Positions 10,759 to 17,739 of a stretch of 64,000 nucleotides of DNA are shown one piece after another. The notes below the pieces were generated by a model. It was not told where the DNA came from, searched no databases, and was given only the letters and a program-made list of their open reading frames with translations. Positions within the stretch are counted from its first letter, which is position 1. Every line of letters begins with the position of its first letter. The translations under genes and the position numbers were made by a program. Source of the DNA: Tropicimonas_B omnivorans (GTDB lineage: Bacteria; Pseudomonadota; Alphaproteobacteria; Rhodobacterales; Rhodobacteraceae); assembly GCF_031846565.1 (NCBI RefSeq), contig NZ_JAVRHL010000003.1:930001-994000 (forward strand), given 5' to 3'.

Positions 10759-11424
10759 ATGAGCTCCCTGCCCTCGCAGGCTTTCCACATCGCGCGACCC
10801 GTCCGGGACACTCCCGGGCGCCGGCGCCCCCTTCTCCTCAGCGAGGGCTCCGCCGAGGCGGCACGCCTCTCGGGCGCCTTCCTCGCCTCCGCCGTCGCGG
10901 CCGAGGCGCGGGTGATGACGCCGGAGGGCCCTCGTGCGGCCGGGAAACTCCGCGCCGGCCAGCACGTCCTGACCGAGAGCGGCCCGGTTCGCATCCTCTG
11001 GACCCGGCGGCACCCCCTGCCCGCCGAGCGTATTGCCGAAGGGCCGGGCCTTTCGCCCATCCTCGTCGCGGCCCATGCCTTCGGCGGCGGCGCCCCGCGC
11101 CGGCCCCTCCGCTTATCGCCCCGTGCCGGCATGGTGCGCCGGGTGGGCGGGCGTCGCATGATCGTTCCCGCCGTCGCCTGCCTGGACCTGGAGGGCGTCG
11201 GCATCGCTCCGGTCGCGGCGGTGACCTACGTGCAGATCCTGCTCGAGCGTCATGCCGTGATCTTCGCCGGAGGTGTGCCGCTCGAGAGCCTTCACCCCGG
11301 CGCACGGTACGGCCACCGCCGGGACAGGACGCTTCGCAGGCAGCTTCTGTCAGACCTTGCCGGGGCCGGGCGCGAGCTGAAGGATTACGGCCCAGAGATC
11401 CTGCCCCGCGCGATGCCGCGATGA
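10759..11424 (+). CDS. Hint (Hedgehog/intein) domain-containing protein
   Basis: A 221-residue protein with a Hint_2-like core: the block VAAEARVMTPEGPRAAGKLRAGQHVLT resembles the GT-x-I-T-P-x-G opening of Hint domains found in Rhodobacteraceae, and a later stretch has LLERHAVIFAGGVPLESLHPG. The catalytic Cys/Thr that normally starts the domain is replaced (AEARVMTP), so self-splicing or cleavage activity is doubtful. The start is taken at MSSLPSQAFH, because upstream codons look non-coding. Its stop overlaps the next ATG (ATGA), coupling it to an RHH protein. Confidence 0.72.
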   Translation: MSSLPSQAFHIARPVRDTPGRRRPLLLSEGSAEAARLSGAFLASAVAAEARVMTPEGPRAAGKLRAGQHVLTESGPVRILWTRRHPLPAERIAEGPGLSPILVAAHAFGGGAPRRPLRLSPRAGMVRRVGGRRMIVPAVACLDLEGVGIAPVAAVTYVQILLERHAVIFAGGVPLESLHPGARYGHRRDRTLRRQLLSDLAGAGRELKDYGPEILPRAMPR

Positions 11425-11648
11425 GCCGCCCACGCAAACGCAGCCTGACGCTGGCCGGGCACCGCACGTCCGTCACGCTGGAAGATGAATTCTGGCACGC
11501 GTTCCGTGACTGCGCACGGCGGGAGGACCTGCCGATCAACACGCTCGCCGCGCGCATCGATGCCGAGCGCGACCCACAGATCGGTCTGGCCACCGCCATC
11601 CGCCTCCACGTTCTGCGCGACCTTCAAACCCGCCTCAGCGGGGCGTGA
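11421..11648 (+). CDS. Ribbon-helix-helix domain protein (RHH_4-like)
   Basis: A 75-residue protein with the motif RTSVTLEDEFWHAFRDCARREDLPINTLAARID, typical of the RHH_4 family of alphaproteobacteria: a beta strand, then two helices, usually dimeric and DNA-binding. It starts within the Hint gene's stop codon and is therefore probably translated from the same message. It may be a small regulator; the target is unknown. It converges on the P450 gene with 14 bp of overlap. Confidence 0.82.
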   Translation: MSRPRKRSLTLAGHRTSVTLEDEFWHAFRDCARREDLPINTLAARIDAERDPQIGLATAIRLHVLRDLQTRLSGA

Positions 11649-12996
11649 GCCTCAGCCAGATCCCGTCCCTCGCCCGCACCGTCAGATGCGCGACTGGCAC
11701 GGGACGCTTCCCCTCCACGACGTCCAGCCGGTAGCGCCCCACGATGGAGGCAAGCAAAAGCACGCCCTCGATCATCGCGAACCCCGCGCCGGGGCAGACG
11801 CGCGCACCGGCCGAGAAGGGAATGTAGGCCTCCCGCTGGCAGGCCTTCCCGTTCTCGGTTCCCCAGCGGCCCGGGTCGAAGGCATCGGGCTCCGTCCAGA
11901 GGCGGGACTGGCGGTGAAGGTGCCACGGAGAGATGATGATCTGCGATCCCGCCGGCACGGGCCGGTCCCTGAACCGCTCCGGGCACCGCGCCTCGCGGAC
12001 CATCATCGGCACGGGCGGGTAGAGGCGCAGCGCCTCCCGGAACACGTCCCGCGTCACCTTGAGACCGGCGATCGCTCCGAACGATGCCGCCTCGAGATCG
12101 CCGAGCCTGCGCCCTTCGGCCGCGACCCTCTCCTGCCAGTCCGGCGACGCGGCGAGAAGCCAGAGCGCCCAGCCGAGGGCGGAGGCGCTGGTCTCGTGCC
12201 CGGCGAGAAAGAAGATCGCCACCTGGTCCACCATCTCCGCCTCGTCGAAGCGCGCCCCCGTCTCCGGGTCCGGCGTCGTCATGATCTTCGTCGCGAGATC
12301 GTCCGCCGCGCGTTCGGCCTCGATCAGCGCGGCGCGCTCCCTGACGAGGCGCGCGATCAGCTCACGGATGTGCCGGGCGGAGCCGCGCGCGCGGCGCGAA
12401 TGGAGGCGCGGCACCCAGCGGGGCACGGGCAGGAAAGCGGCGATGTTCAGAAGCGGCTGTTCCCGCTGATAGGCGCGGAACGCGGCGAAGACCTCGGCGG
12501 CAACCTCATGCTCGATGGGGATGGAGAAGAGCGTGCGGAAGATCACGTCCGCCGCCGCGTGGCTCGCCTCCGCCTCGATCTCGACCTCTGAGCCATCCGC
12601 GCGCGCGTCCAGCCGCGCAAGGGTCGCCACGGCCGCATCGCGCATCGCGGGAAACGTCTGGCGAAGCCGCCCGCCCTCGAAGGCGGGATCGATGATCCGC
12701 CGCTGCCGCGTCCAGTCCTCGCCATTGGTGACGAAGACGGAGTTTCCCAGAAGCGGCGCAAGCCCTTCCCGCACCCGGTTCGATTTCGGAAAATCCCCCG
12801 GCCGCTCCTTCAGGACGAGCTCGACGAGGGACGGCTGTCCGATCATGTAGGAGCGGAAGAACGGCGTGCGGAACTCCGCCATCCAGGCGCGGTAGAGCTT
12901 CTCCGGCTGGGCGGAGAGGATGTCAGCCCGGAACAGCCTGAGATATCGCAGAAGGGAGACACGCCCCTCGCGCGCGGCTGGCTTCGGCGGGATCAT
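11635..12996 (-). CDS. Cytochrome P450
   Basis: A 453-residue haem-thiolate monooxygenase. It shows the haem-binding loop FSAGARVCPG (Cys near residue 401), the I-helix oxygen-activation motif FFLAGHETSAS, and the K-helix EALRLYPP (ExxR). There is no signal peptide or N-terminal anchor, as is usual for soluble bacterial P450s. The start is ATG 12996, overlapping the upstream hydrolase stop by four bases; the longer open frame runs antisense through that gene. The substrate is unknown; coupling to a hydrolase suggests a shared lipid or ester substrate (inference). Confidence 0.92.
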   Translation of the reverse strand: MIPPKPAAREGRVSLLRYLRLFRADILSAQPEKLYRAWMAEFRTPFFRSYMIGQPSLVELVLKERPGDFPKSNRVREGLAPLLGNSVFVTNGEDWTRQRRIIDPAFEGGRLRQTFPAMRDAAVATLARLDARADGSEVEIEAEASHAAADVIFRTLFSIPIEHEVAAEVFAAFRAYQREQPLLNIAAFLPVPRWVPRLHSRRARGSARHIRELIARLVRERAALIEAERAADDLATKIMTTPDPETGARFDEAEMVDQVAIFFLAGHETSASALGWALWLLAASPDWQERVAAEGRRLGDLEAASFGAIAGLKVTRDVFREALRLYPPVPMMVREARCPERFRDRPVPAGSQIIISPWHLHRQSRLWTEPDAFDPGRWGTENGKACQREAYIPFSAGARVCPGAGFAMIEGVLLLASIVGRYRLDVVEGKRPVPVAHLTVRARDGIWLRLTPR

Positions 12997-14237
12997 GCGA
13001 TTTGCGGGTCCCTGCGGCGAACATGGGGGGAGACGGGTGTCTCGATCCGGCTGGCCGACGGGGCGCGGTGGGCGAAGCGGGCGGCGAGCGTGCGCGGACC
13101 TGCGGTGATGCGGAAGTAATCGTAATCGCCCGGGCGGTCGAAGGCGCAGAGATACTGGAAATGCAGCCGGAAGAATCGCCAGCGCAGAGCGGACCATCGC
13201 TCCGGGGACAGCGTCTGCGTGAAGGCCGCCGAGAGGACCAGCGGCCAGCGTTTCCCGGACCCTGCCACACCGCTGACCGCGACCGGATCGCAGAGCGCGA
13301 AGGCGCAGCCGTCTCCCGGCGCCGTGACGTCGATCCACGCGATGTCGCCCTGCTGTGACAGGCAGCGGAGATCCTCGCGGAGACGCTCGGCGTCCGGCAG
13401 GAAGGACACCATCGGGATCACTTGGCCGAGCGAGAGGAACGAGAGCGCCGGCCCCTCCGGACCCGCGCCGCCGCCCCGAACGAGATCCGCAAGGACCGAG
13501 ACGCCGATATGCGCGCCCGACGAGTGGCCGACCACCAGAACCTCGTCCGCATCGCCGCGCAGAGCTTCCTCGATCGCCTCCCTGAACCCCGCCATGCGCG
13601 CCTCGAGAGCGGGCGGATTGGCCCCGCGATACTGCGCCGTGAACGCGTAATCGTGCATCAGGTAATAGGCGAAGATGCGGTTGTCGTGACTGCGGAACCA
13701 CATCAGGACAGGCGGCATCGCGAGGATCCCGAGCCACGCAAGGGGCGCCGCGGCCAGCGACAGGAGCGCGCCGATCCCCGCGGCCACCGCGCAGGCGATC
13801 AGAAGCTGGCCGAGTAGGACGGCGACCGGATAGAGCGCCGCGATCACCGGGCCCTTGCGCAGCCGCATCAGGCGCCCAAGCGCGCCCGAGGCGATATAGG
13901 TCCAGGCCGTACGGCAAAGATCGAGATAGGTGCGCGCGATTCCTGTCCCCATGGAGGCCTTGACGATGTCGGCCCAGACGAGGACGCGGATCTCCGCCTC
14001 GGTCCGTTCGCCCTCAATGTCCGCCTGAACCGTCCAGCCGACCCCTCCCGACCCCGGAAGCTGCGCTTGGCGCAGCTCGTAGCCCGCGATCGCCGCCTGC
14101 GCCGCGCCCTCCTTTCGATAGAGTTCGCGGTAGCGGCGAGGGTGGAATGGATCGAAGCCCGGGATATAGAAGACCGTACGCCGCCTGACCGCACGATCGC
14201 CGCGCGTCGTCTCGAGGGTGGCGGGGGCATCGCTCAT
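12993..14237 (-). CDS. Membrane-associated alpha/beta hydrolase-like protein
   Basis: A 414-residue protein with the opening VFYIPGFDPFHPRRYRELYR and a nucleophile elbow VLVVGHSSGAHIGVSV (GxSxG). Two hydrophobic segments around residues 125-185 are probably membrane spans inserted before the catalytic motif. The family is seen in Rhodobacteraceae as a hypothetical or alpha/beta hydrolase. It begins at MSDAPATLE (14237), divergent from the tusA-like gene, and overlaps the P450 start by four bases. Substrate unknown. Confidence 0.75.
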   Translation of the reverse strand: MSDAPATLETTRGDRAVRRRTVFYIPGFDPFHPRRYRELYRKEGAAQAAIAGYELRQAQLPGSGGVGWTVQADIEGERTEAEIRVLVWADIVKASMGTGIARTYLDLCRTAWTYIASGALGRLMRLRKGPVIAALYPVAVLLGQLLIACAVAAGIGALLSLAAAPLAWLGILAMPPVLMWFRSHDNRIFAYYLMHDYAFTAQYRGANPPALEARMAGFREAIEEALRGDADEVLVVGHSSGAHIGVSVLADLVRGGGAGPEGPALSFLSLGQVIPMVSFLPDAERLREDLRCLSQQGDIAWIDVTAPGDGCAFALCDPVAVSGVAGSGKRWPLVLSAAFTQTLSPERWSALRWRFFRLHFQYLCAFDRPGDYDYFRITAGPRTLAARFAHRAPSASRIETPVSPHVRRRDPQIA

Positions 14238-14297
14238 GGCGCTATCCTTCCTGCAAGGCCCCGGATGGCAAGCAATATCTGAGAGAATGGTGACGAG

Positions 14298-14546
14298 ATG
14301 GGGACAGGCAGCAACGATATCGCCGAGGAGGTCGACGCACTCGGCCTGCTGTGTCCGCTGCCTGTTCTGCGCGCGCGCAAGCGACTTATGGCGCTGCCGG
14401 AGGGCGCCGCGCTTCGCATCCTGACCGACGACCCCGCTGCCCTGATCGACATGCCGCATTTCTGTGCCGAAAGCGGTCATACACTCCTCGGCGCGGAGGA
14501 TATTTCCGGAGGGACGGCCTTCACCATCCGGAAGGGATCCGCCTGA
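14298..14546 (+). CDS. TusA-family sulfurtransferase
   Basis: An 82-residue small sulfur carrier with the family signature LGLLCPLPVLRARKRL (CPxP, catalytic Cys near residue 19) and the C-terminal beta strand GGTAFTIRK. TusA-like proteins pass persulfide sulfur to tRNA thiolation, molybdenum cofactor or sulfur-oxidation enzymes; which applies here cannot be read. It is divergent from the hydrolase, and its stop abuts the convergent gene that ends at 14547. Confidence 0.88.
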   Translation: MGTGSNDIAEEVDALGLLCPLPVLRARKRLMALPEGAALRILTDDPAALIDMPHFCAESGHTLLGAEDISGGTAFTIRKGSA

Positions 14547-15161
14547 TCAGGAGCCGGTCAGGAACAGGATGACCGGAGCGGCACGGCCCGTCCGCGCGAG
14601 AAGAACGAGATCATCGGCGTCGGCCGAGACCTTTCGGAGCAGCTCCGGCGTCGCGTCGATGGGGCAAACCGTGTCGCTGAGAAGATCTACCGTGTCTGCC
14701 CCGCACAAGAGCCCGAGAGCTCCGAGCGCCTCGACGTAGGTTTCGCTCGACCTCTGATTGCGGGGATCCTTCGCGATCCGCAGGAGCGAGCCTGCAAGCC
14801 CGTCGCGCGGCTCGAGGATTGTCGCGATCATCGGCAGCCGGTGCGTGGCACAGGCATGATCGAGCGCGATCCAGCGGCGCCCGAGCGGAAGCGCAGGCAC
14901 GAGATCGGTGAATGCGAGGCAGAGAAGCGAGTCGTCCGGACCGAGATGCGGGCTCGTGTCCGAAAAGCGCGTCAGCCCATCGTCGAGCAGGGCCTTGCGC
15001 CTGTGACGGCGGTCGAAATCGGCAAGGAGCTGCGGGAAGCCGAACCGATCCGGTTCCTCGAAATGGCGGATGCGGCAGAAGCCGTCCCGCCCGCTATGTG
15101 TCGCGATCTTCGCGGCGTCGACAATCAATGGCGCCTCCAACATACCTCGCGCCTCGGTCAT
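14547..15161 (-). CDS. Uncharacterised protein
   Basis: About 204 residues from MTEARGMLEAPLIVDAAKIA. An alternative in-frame ATG six codons later (15143) has a GAGG-like element nearer to it. I do not recognise a family. The protein has alternating hydrophobic strands and helices, for example SLLCLAFTDLVPALPLGRRW, and ends VLLARTGRAAPVILFLTGS, suggesting a compact alpha/beta cytosolic fold. No signal peptide or membrane span is evident. The two stops abut the tusA-like gene. An intrinsic terminator for the upstream minus-strand unit lies just before it at 15202-15239. Confidence 0.6.
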   Translation of the reverse strand: MTEARGMLEAPLIVDAAKIATHSGRDGFCRIRHFEEPDRFGFPQLLADFDRRHRRKALLDDGLTRFSDTSPHLGPDDSLLCLAFTDLVPALPLGRRWIALDHACATHRLPMIATILEPRDGLAGSLLRIAKDPRNQRSSETYVEALGALGLLCGADTVDLLSDTVCPIDATPELLRKVSADADDLVLLARTGRAAPVILFLTGS

Positions 15162-15201
15162 AAACTGATCCGTGAGGCAAAGAACAGGCAACAATCGGAT
15201 A

Positions 15202-15239
15202 AAAAAGGGGCCGCCGCGCCAGATGGCGACGGCGACCCT
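15202..15239 (-). terminator. Intrinsic terminator of the 41-codon peptide unit
   Basis: Read on the minus strand, a 15-bp imperfect GC-rich stem (15225-15239 with 15208-15222, 2-nt loop) is followed directly by six T residues (15207-15202). This is a classical rho-independent terminator, 163 nt beyond the stop of the small ORF at 15403, so the transcript has a long 3' untranslated region. Confidence 0.75.
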
Positions 15240-15247
15240 TGAGTTTG

Positions 15248-15352
15248 CGGTCCGGGACCGGGAGCGGACAGGGCCGAGGCGGGCCCTGGGGATACCGTCC
15301 GGGGGACTGGACAGACGAGGGGGAGGCAACCACCCCCGCTGACCCGGACCGC
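15248..15352 (-). other. Structured 3'-UTR or possible small RNA
   Basis: A perfect 10-bp inverted repeat (15248-15257 with 15343-15352, GCGGTCCGGG arm) encloses about 85 nt that contain further short hairpins. It lies between the 41-codon ORF and the terminator at 15202-15239. It could fold as the 3' part of that mRNA or be processed into a separate RNA. No known RNA family is recognised. Confidence 0.4.
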
Positions 15353-15370
15353 GGGCAGGCGGAGCGGCGG

Positions 15371-15420
15371 TCAGGCCGCTCCGGGCAAATCGGGCGCGGC
15401 GATCAGGCCGCGCCGGGCAA
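15371..15420. repeat. Imperfect direct repeat at the end of the 41-codon ORF
   Basis: An 18-bp unit occurs at 15371-15388 and 15403-15420 with one mismatch, 32 bp apart. Each copy encodes LPGAA-stop on the minus strand, so the 3' end of the small ORF looks duplicated. Confidence 0.6.
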
Positions 15421-15528
15421 GTGAAGCGCAGCGATCAGCATCACGGCGAGGGACAGGGCGCCGAGCGCATCGACGAGAAGCGTGTTGCCGGAGCGGGCGA
15501 TCAGCATTTTCAGGTCCGACATCATCAT
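15403..15528 (-). CDS. 41-residue hydrophobic peptide, putative SOS-controlled membrane microprotein
   Basis: The ORF starts at three tandem ATGs (15528, 15525, 15522), eight bases after a GAGGAG ribosome binding site. It encodes a charged N-terminus (MMMSDLKMLIARSG) and one hydrophobic helix (LVDALGALSLAVMLIAALHL), ending PGAA. It is short enough to be missed by standard callers. Upstream on the same strand are a perfect GAAC-N7-GAAC box and a one-mismatch second box; downstream is an intrinsic terminator. The layout resembles SOS-induced membrane peptides such as Caulobacter SidA (divisome inhibitor) or E. coli TisB, but no sequence homology is claimed. The sequence shows the gene elements; function is inference. 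Confidence 0.65.
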   Translation of the reverse strand: MMMSDLKMLIARSGNTLLVDALGALSLAVMLIAALHLPGAA

Positions 15529-15554
15529 CAGGTCTTCTCCTCATCACGTTAACC

Positions 15555-15569
15555 GTTGCTCATTTGTTC
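15555..15569 (-). promoter_or_regulatory. Second LexA-like box (one mismatch)
   Basis: Minus strand GAAC-N7-CAAC, one base off the alphaproteobacterial LexA consensus GAAC-N7-GAAC. It lies 27 nt upstream of the first ATG of the 41-codon ORF, downstream of the perfect box. Confidence 0.4.
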
Positions 15570-15592
15570 TCATAGGGAGCCACCCAAAGCAA

Positions 15593-15607
15593 GAACTTTA
15601 TGAGAAC
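15593..15607 (-). promoter_or_regulatory. LexA (SOS) box, GAAC-N7-GAAC
   Basis: The plus strand reads GAAC TTTATGA GAAC, an exact match to the direct-repeat operator bound by alphaproteobacterial LexA. The 9-mer TGTTCTCAT occurs three times around it (15565-15573 plus; 15600-15608 and 15620-15628 minus). It lies 65 nt upstream of the 41-codon ORF and just after the end of recG. Confidence 0.7.
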
Positions 15608-15645
15608 ATACCGGGAAAAATGAGAACACAGGTGGAACGGCCCGG

Positions 15646-17739
15646 TCAGCCTATGTCGATCAGGCGGATCGCGCGGTCCTGTTCCATCAACCACAGAAGG
15701 ATCTTGATCGCCCTGCCCCGCTGCCCCTCGAGCCGAGGATCGATCTCGAGCAATGCGCGGGCATCGCGCTGCGCCGTGGCCATGAGGCCGGACTGCCGTT
15801 CGGGCTCGGCGATACGAAACCGCGGCATGCCGGATTGCGCCGTTCCGATCAGATCGCCGGCGCCCCGGATCGCGAGGTCCTCCTCGGCGATGCGGAAGCC
15901 GTCCTCGCTCTGCCTCAGGATATCGAGGCGGCGACGGGCGGTCTCCCCCAGCGGCGCCCGGTAGAGAAGCAGGCAGGTCGAGGCGACGGCGCCCCGGCCG
16001 ACGCGACCCCGAAGCTGGTGGAGCTGCGCGAGGCCGAAACTCTCGGCTTGCTCGATCACCATGATGGACGCGTTGGGCACGTTGACGCCGACCTCGATGA
16101 CCGTGGTCGCCACCAGAACGGCGGTCTGCCCGGAGGCGAAGCGCGCCATGGCGGCGTCCTTCTCCGCCGGTGTGAGGCGCCCGTGGACGAGGCCGACCTG
16201 ATCGTCGCCGAAGGCCGCCCGGAGCCGCTTGAACCGCTCTTCCGCGGCGGTGAGGTCCGCTGTCTCGCTCTCCTCGACCAGCGGGCAGACCCAGTAGGCC
16301 TGCCGGCCTTCGGCGATGGCGCCCCGCAGTCGCTCCACCACGTCCGGCAGGCGCGCCATGGGAACGGAGGAGGTGACGATCGGCGTGCGTCCCGGCGGTT
16401 TTTCGTCGAGGACGGAGACGTCCATGTCGCCGTATTGCGCAAGCGACAGGGAGCGCGGGATGGGCGTCGCCGTCATCACGAGGATGTCCATCCGCTCGCC
16501 CTTGGCGCCGAGTTCCATGCGTTGGGCGACGCCGAACCGATGCTGCTCATCGATCACGGCGAGGCGCAGGTCGCCGAAGACGACATCCTTCTGAAAGACG
16601 GCATGGGTTCCCACGAGGATCCGGATGCGGCCCTCCGCGAGGTCCCCCAGGAGGCGTGCGCGATCCGCGCCCCTGTCCCGCCCGGTCAGCACCGCGAGGC
16701 GGATACCGGCCGCTTCCGCGAGCGGGGCGAGGCTCTCCATGTGCTGACGGGCGAGGATCTCGGTGGGCGCCATCAGGACGCCCTGCCCGCCGGCTTCCAC
16801 CGCGGTCAGAAGCGCGGCGAACGCGACGAGGGTCTTGCCGGAGCCGACATCGCCCTGGAGGAGCCGGTTCATCCGCCGGGGCGCCGCCATGTCCGCCGCG
16901 ATCTCCTCCATGGCACGGGCCTGCGCGGAGGTGGGATCGTAGGGCAGCGCGCCCAGTACCCGGGCGCGGAGCGCACCGTCCCCTGCCGTCGCCCGGCCCG
17001 GCTTTTCCCGCCGCCGCGCCCGGGCAAGGGCCAGCGTCACCTGGTGCGCCAGCATCTCGTCATAGGCCAGGCGGCGACGGGCCGGCGCCTCGGCCGCCAG
17101 CTCCGCCATGCTGCGCGGTGCATGCGCCATTCGGAGAGCGTCTGCGAATGAAGGCCAGCCCTCTCGCGCCAGAACGCCGGGATCGATCCAGTCGTCCCCC
17201 TGCGGCAAGCGATGGAGCGCCGCGGCCGCGGCCTTCGACATCGCCTTCTGCGTCACTCCCGCTGTCAGCGGATAGACGGGCTCAAACTCCGGTATCTTCG
17301 CCGCGTCCTCTGGCCGGACGATGTGATCGGGGTGGACGATCTGCGCGACCCCGTCGAACAGCTCCAGCTTTCCGGACACGATGCGACGCTCGCCGGTGGG
17401 AAGCTGGTCCTCGAGCCACGGTCCGCCGCCGCGAAAGAAGACGAGGTCGAACGCGTTGCCGGCGCCGTCCTCGACCATGACCCGGTGCGGACCGCCCCGC
17501 CGTTGCGACGGGCGGTGACGGCCGATTGTCACGGCGATGGTGACGACCGAAGGGGGCACCACGTCGCGGATGGTGTCCACCCGGCGGCGGTCGATCCCCG
17601 ACTGGGGAAGGGTGAGGACGAGGTCCCTCGGACGGGATATGGCGGCGCCCTCCAGCGCCTTGGCCATCTTTGGACCGATGCCGGGGAGCGTGTCGATGCC
17701 GGCAAAGAGCGGGAACAGCTCGGGCGGGCGGCCCGTCAC
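15646..17739 (-). CDS. recG: ATP-dependent DNA helicase RecG
   Basis: Branch-migration helicase that regresses stalled forks and processes Holliday junctions. The roughly 697-residue protein has the N-terminal wedge/OB region (SGIDRRRVDTIRDV), Walker A GDVGSGKT, the DEQH box in VIDEQHRFGVAQR, and the C-terminal QLRGRVGRG block. I prefer the GTG at 17739 (VTGRPPELFPLFAG), which aligns with the usual SGRPE start and overlaps the ligA stop as GTGA; an ATG at 17763 would add eight residues. Transcription is coupled with ligA. Its stop lies just past the SOS-box region. Confidence 0.95.
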   Translation of the reverse strand: MTGRPPELFPLFAGIDTLPGIGPKMAKALEGAAISRPRDLVLTLPQSGIDRRRVDTIRDVVPPSVVTIAVTIGRHRPSQRRGGPHRVMVEDGAGNAFDLVFFRGGGPWLEDQLPTGERRIVSGKLELFDGVAQIVHPDHIVRPEDAAKIPEFEPVYPLTAGVTQKAMSKAAAAALHRLPQGDDWIDPGVLAREGWPSFADALRMAHAPRSMAELAAEAPARRRLAYDEMLAHQVTLALARARRREKPGRATAGDGALRARVLGALPYDPTSAQARAMEEIAADMAAPRRMNRLLQGDVGSGKTLVAFAALLTAVEAGGQGVLMAPTEILARQHMESLAPLAEAAGIRLAVLTGRDRGADRARLLGDLAEGRIRILVGTHAVFQKDVVFGDLRLAVIDEQHRFGVAQRMELGAKGERMDILVMTATPIPRSLSLAQYGDMDVSVLDEKPPGRTPIVTSSVPMARLPDVVERLRGAIAEGRQAYWVCPLVEESETADLTAAEERFKRLRAAFGDDQVGLVHGRLTPAEKDAAMARFASGQTAVLVATTVIEVGVNVPNASIMVIEQAESFGLAQLHQLRGRVGRGAVASTCLLLYRAPLGETARRRLDILRQSEDGFRIAEEDLAIRGAGDLIGTAQSGMPRFRIAEPERQSGLMATAQRDARALLEIDPRLEGQRGRAIKILLWLMEQDRAIRLIDIG

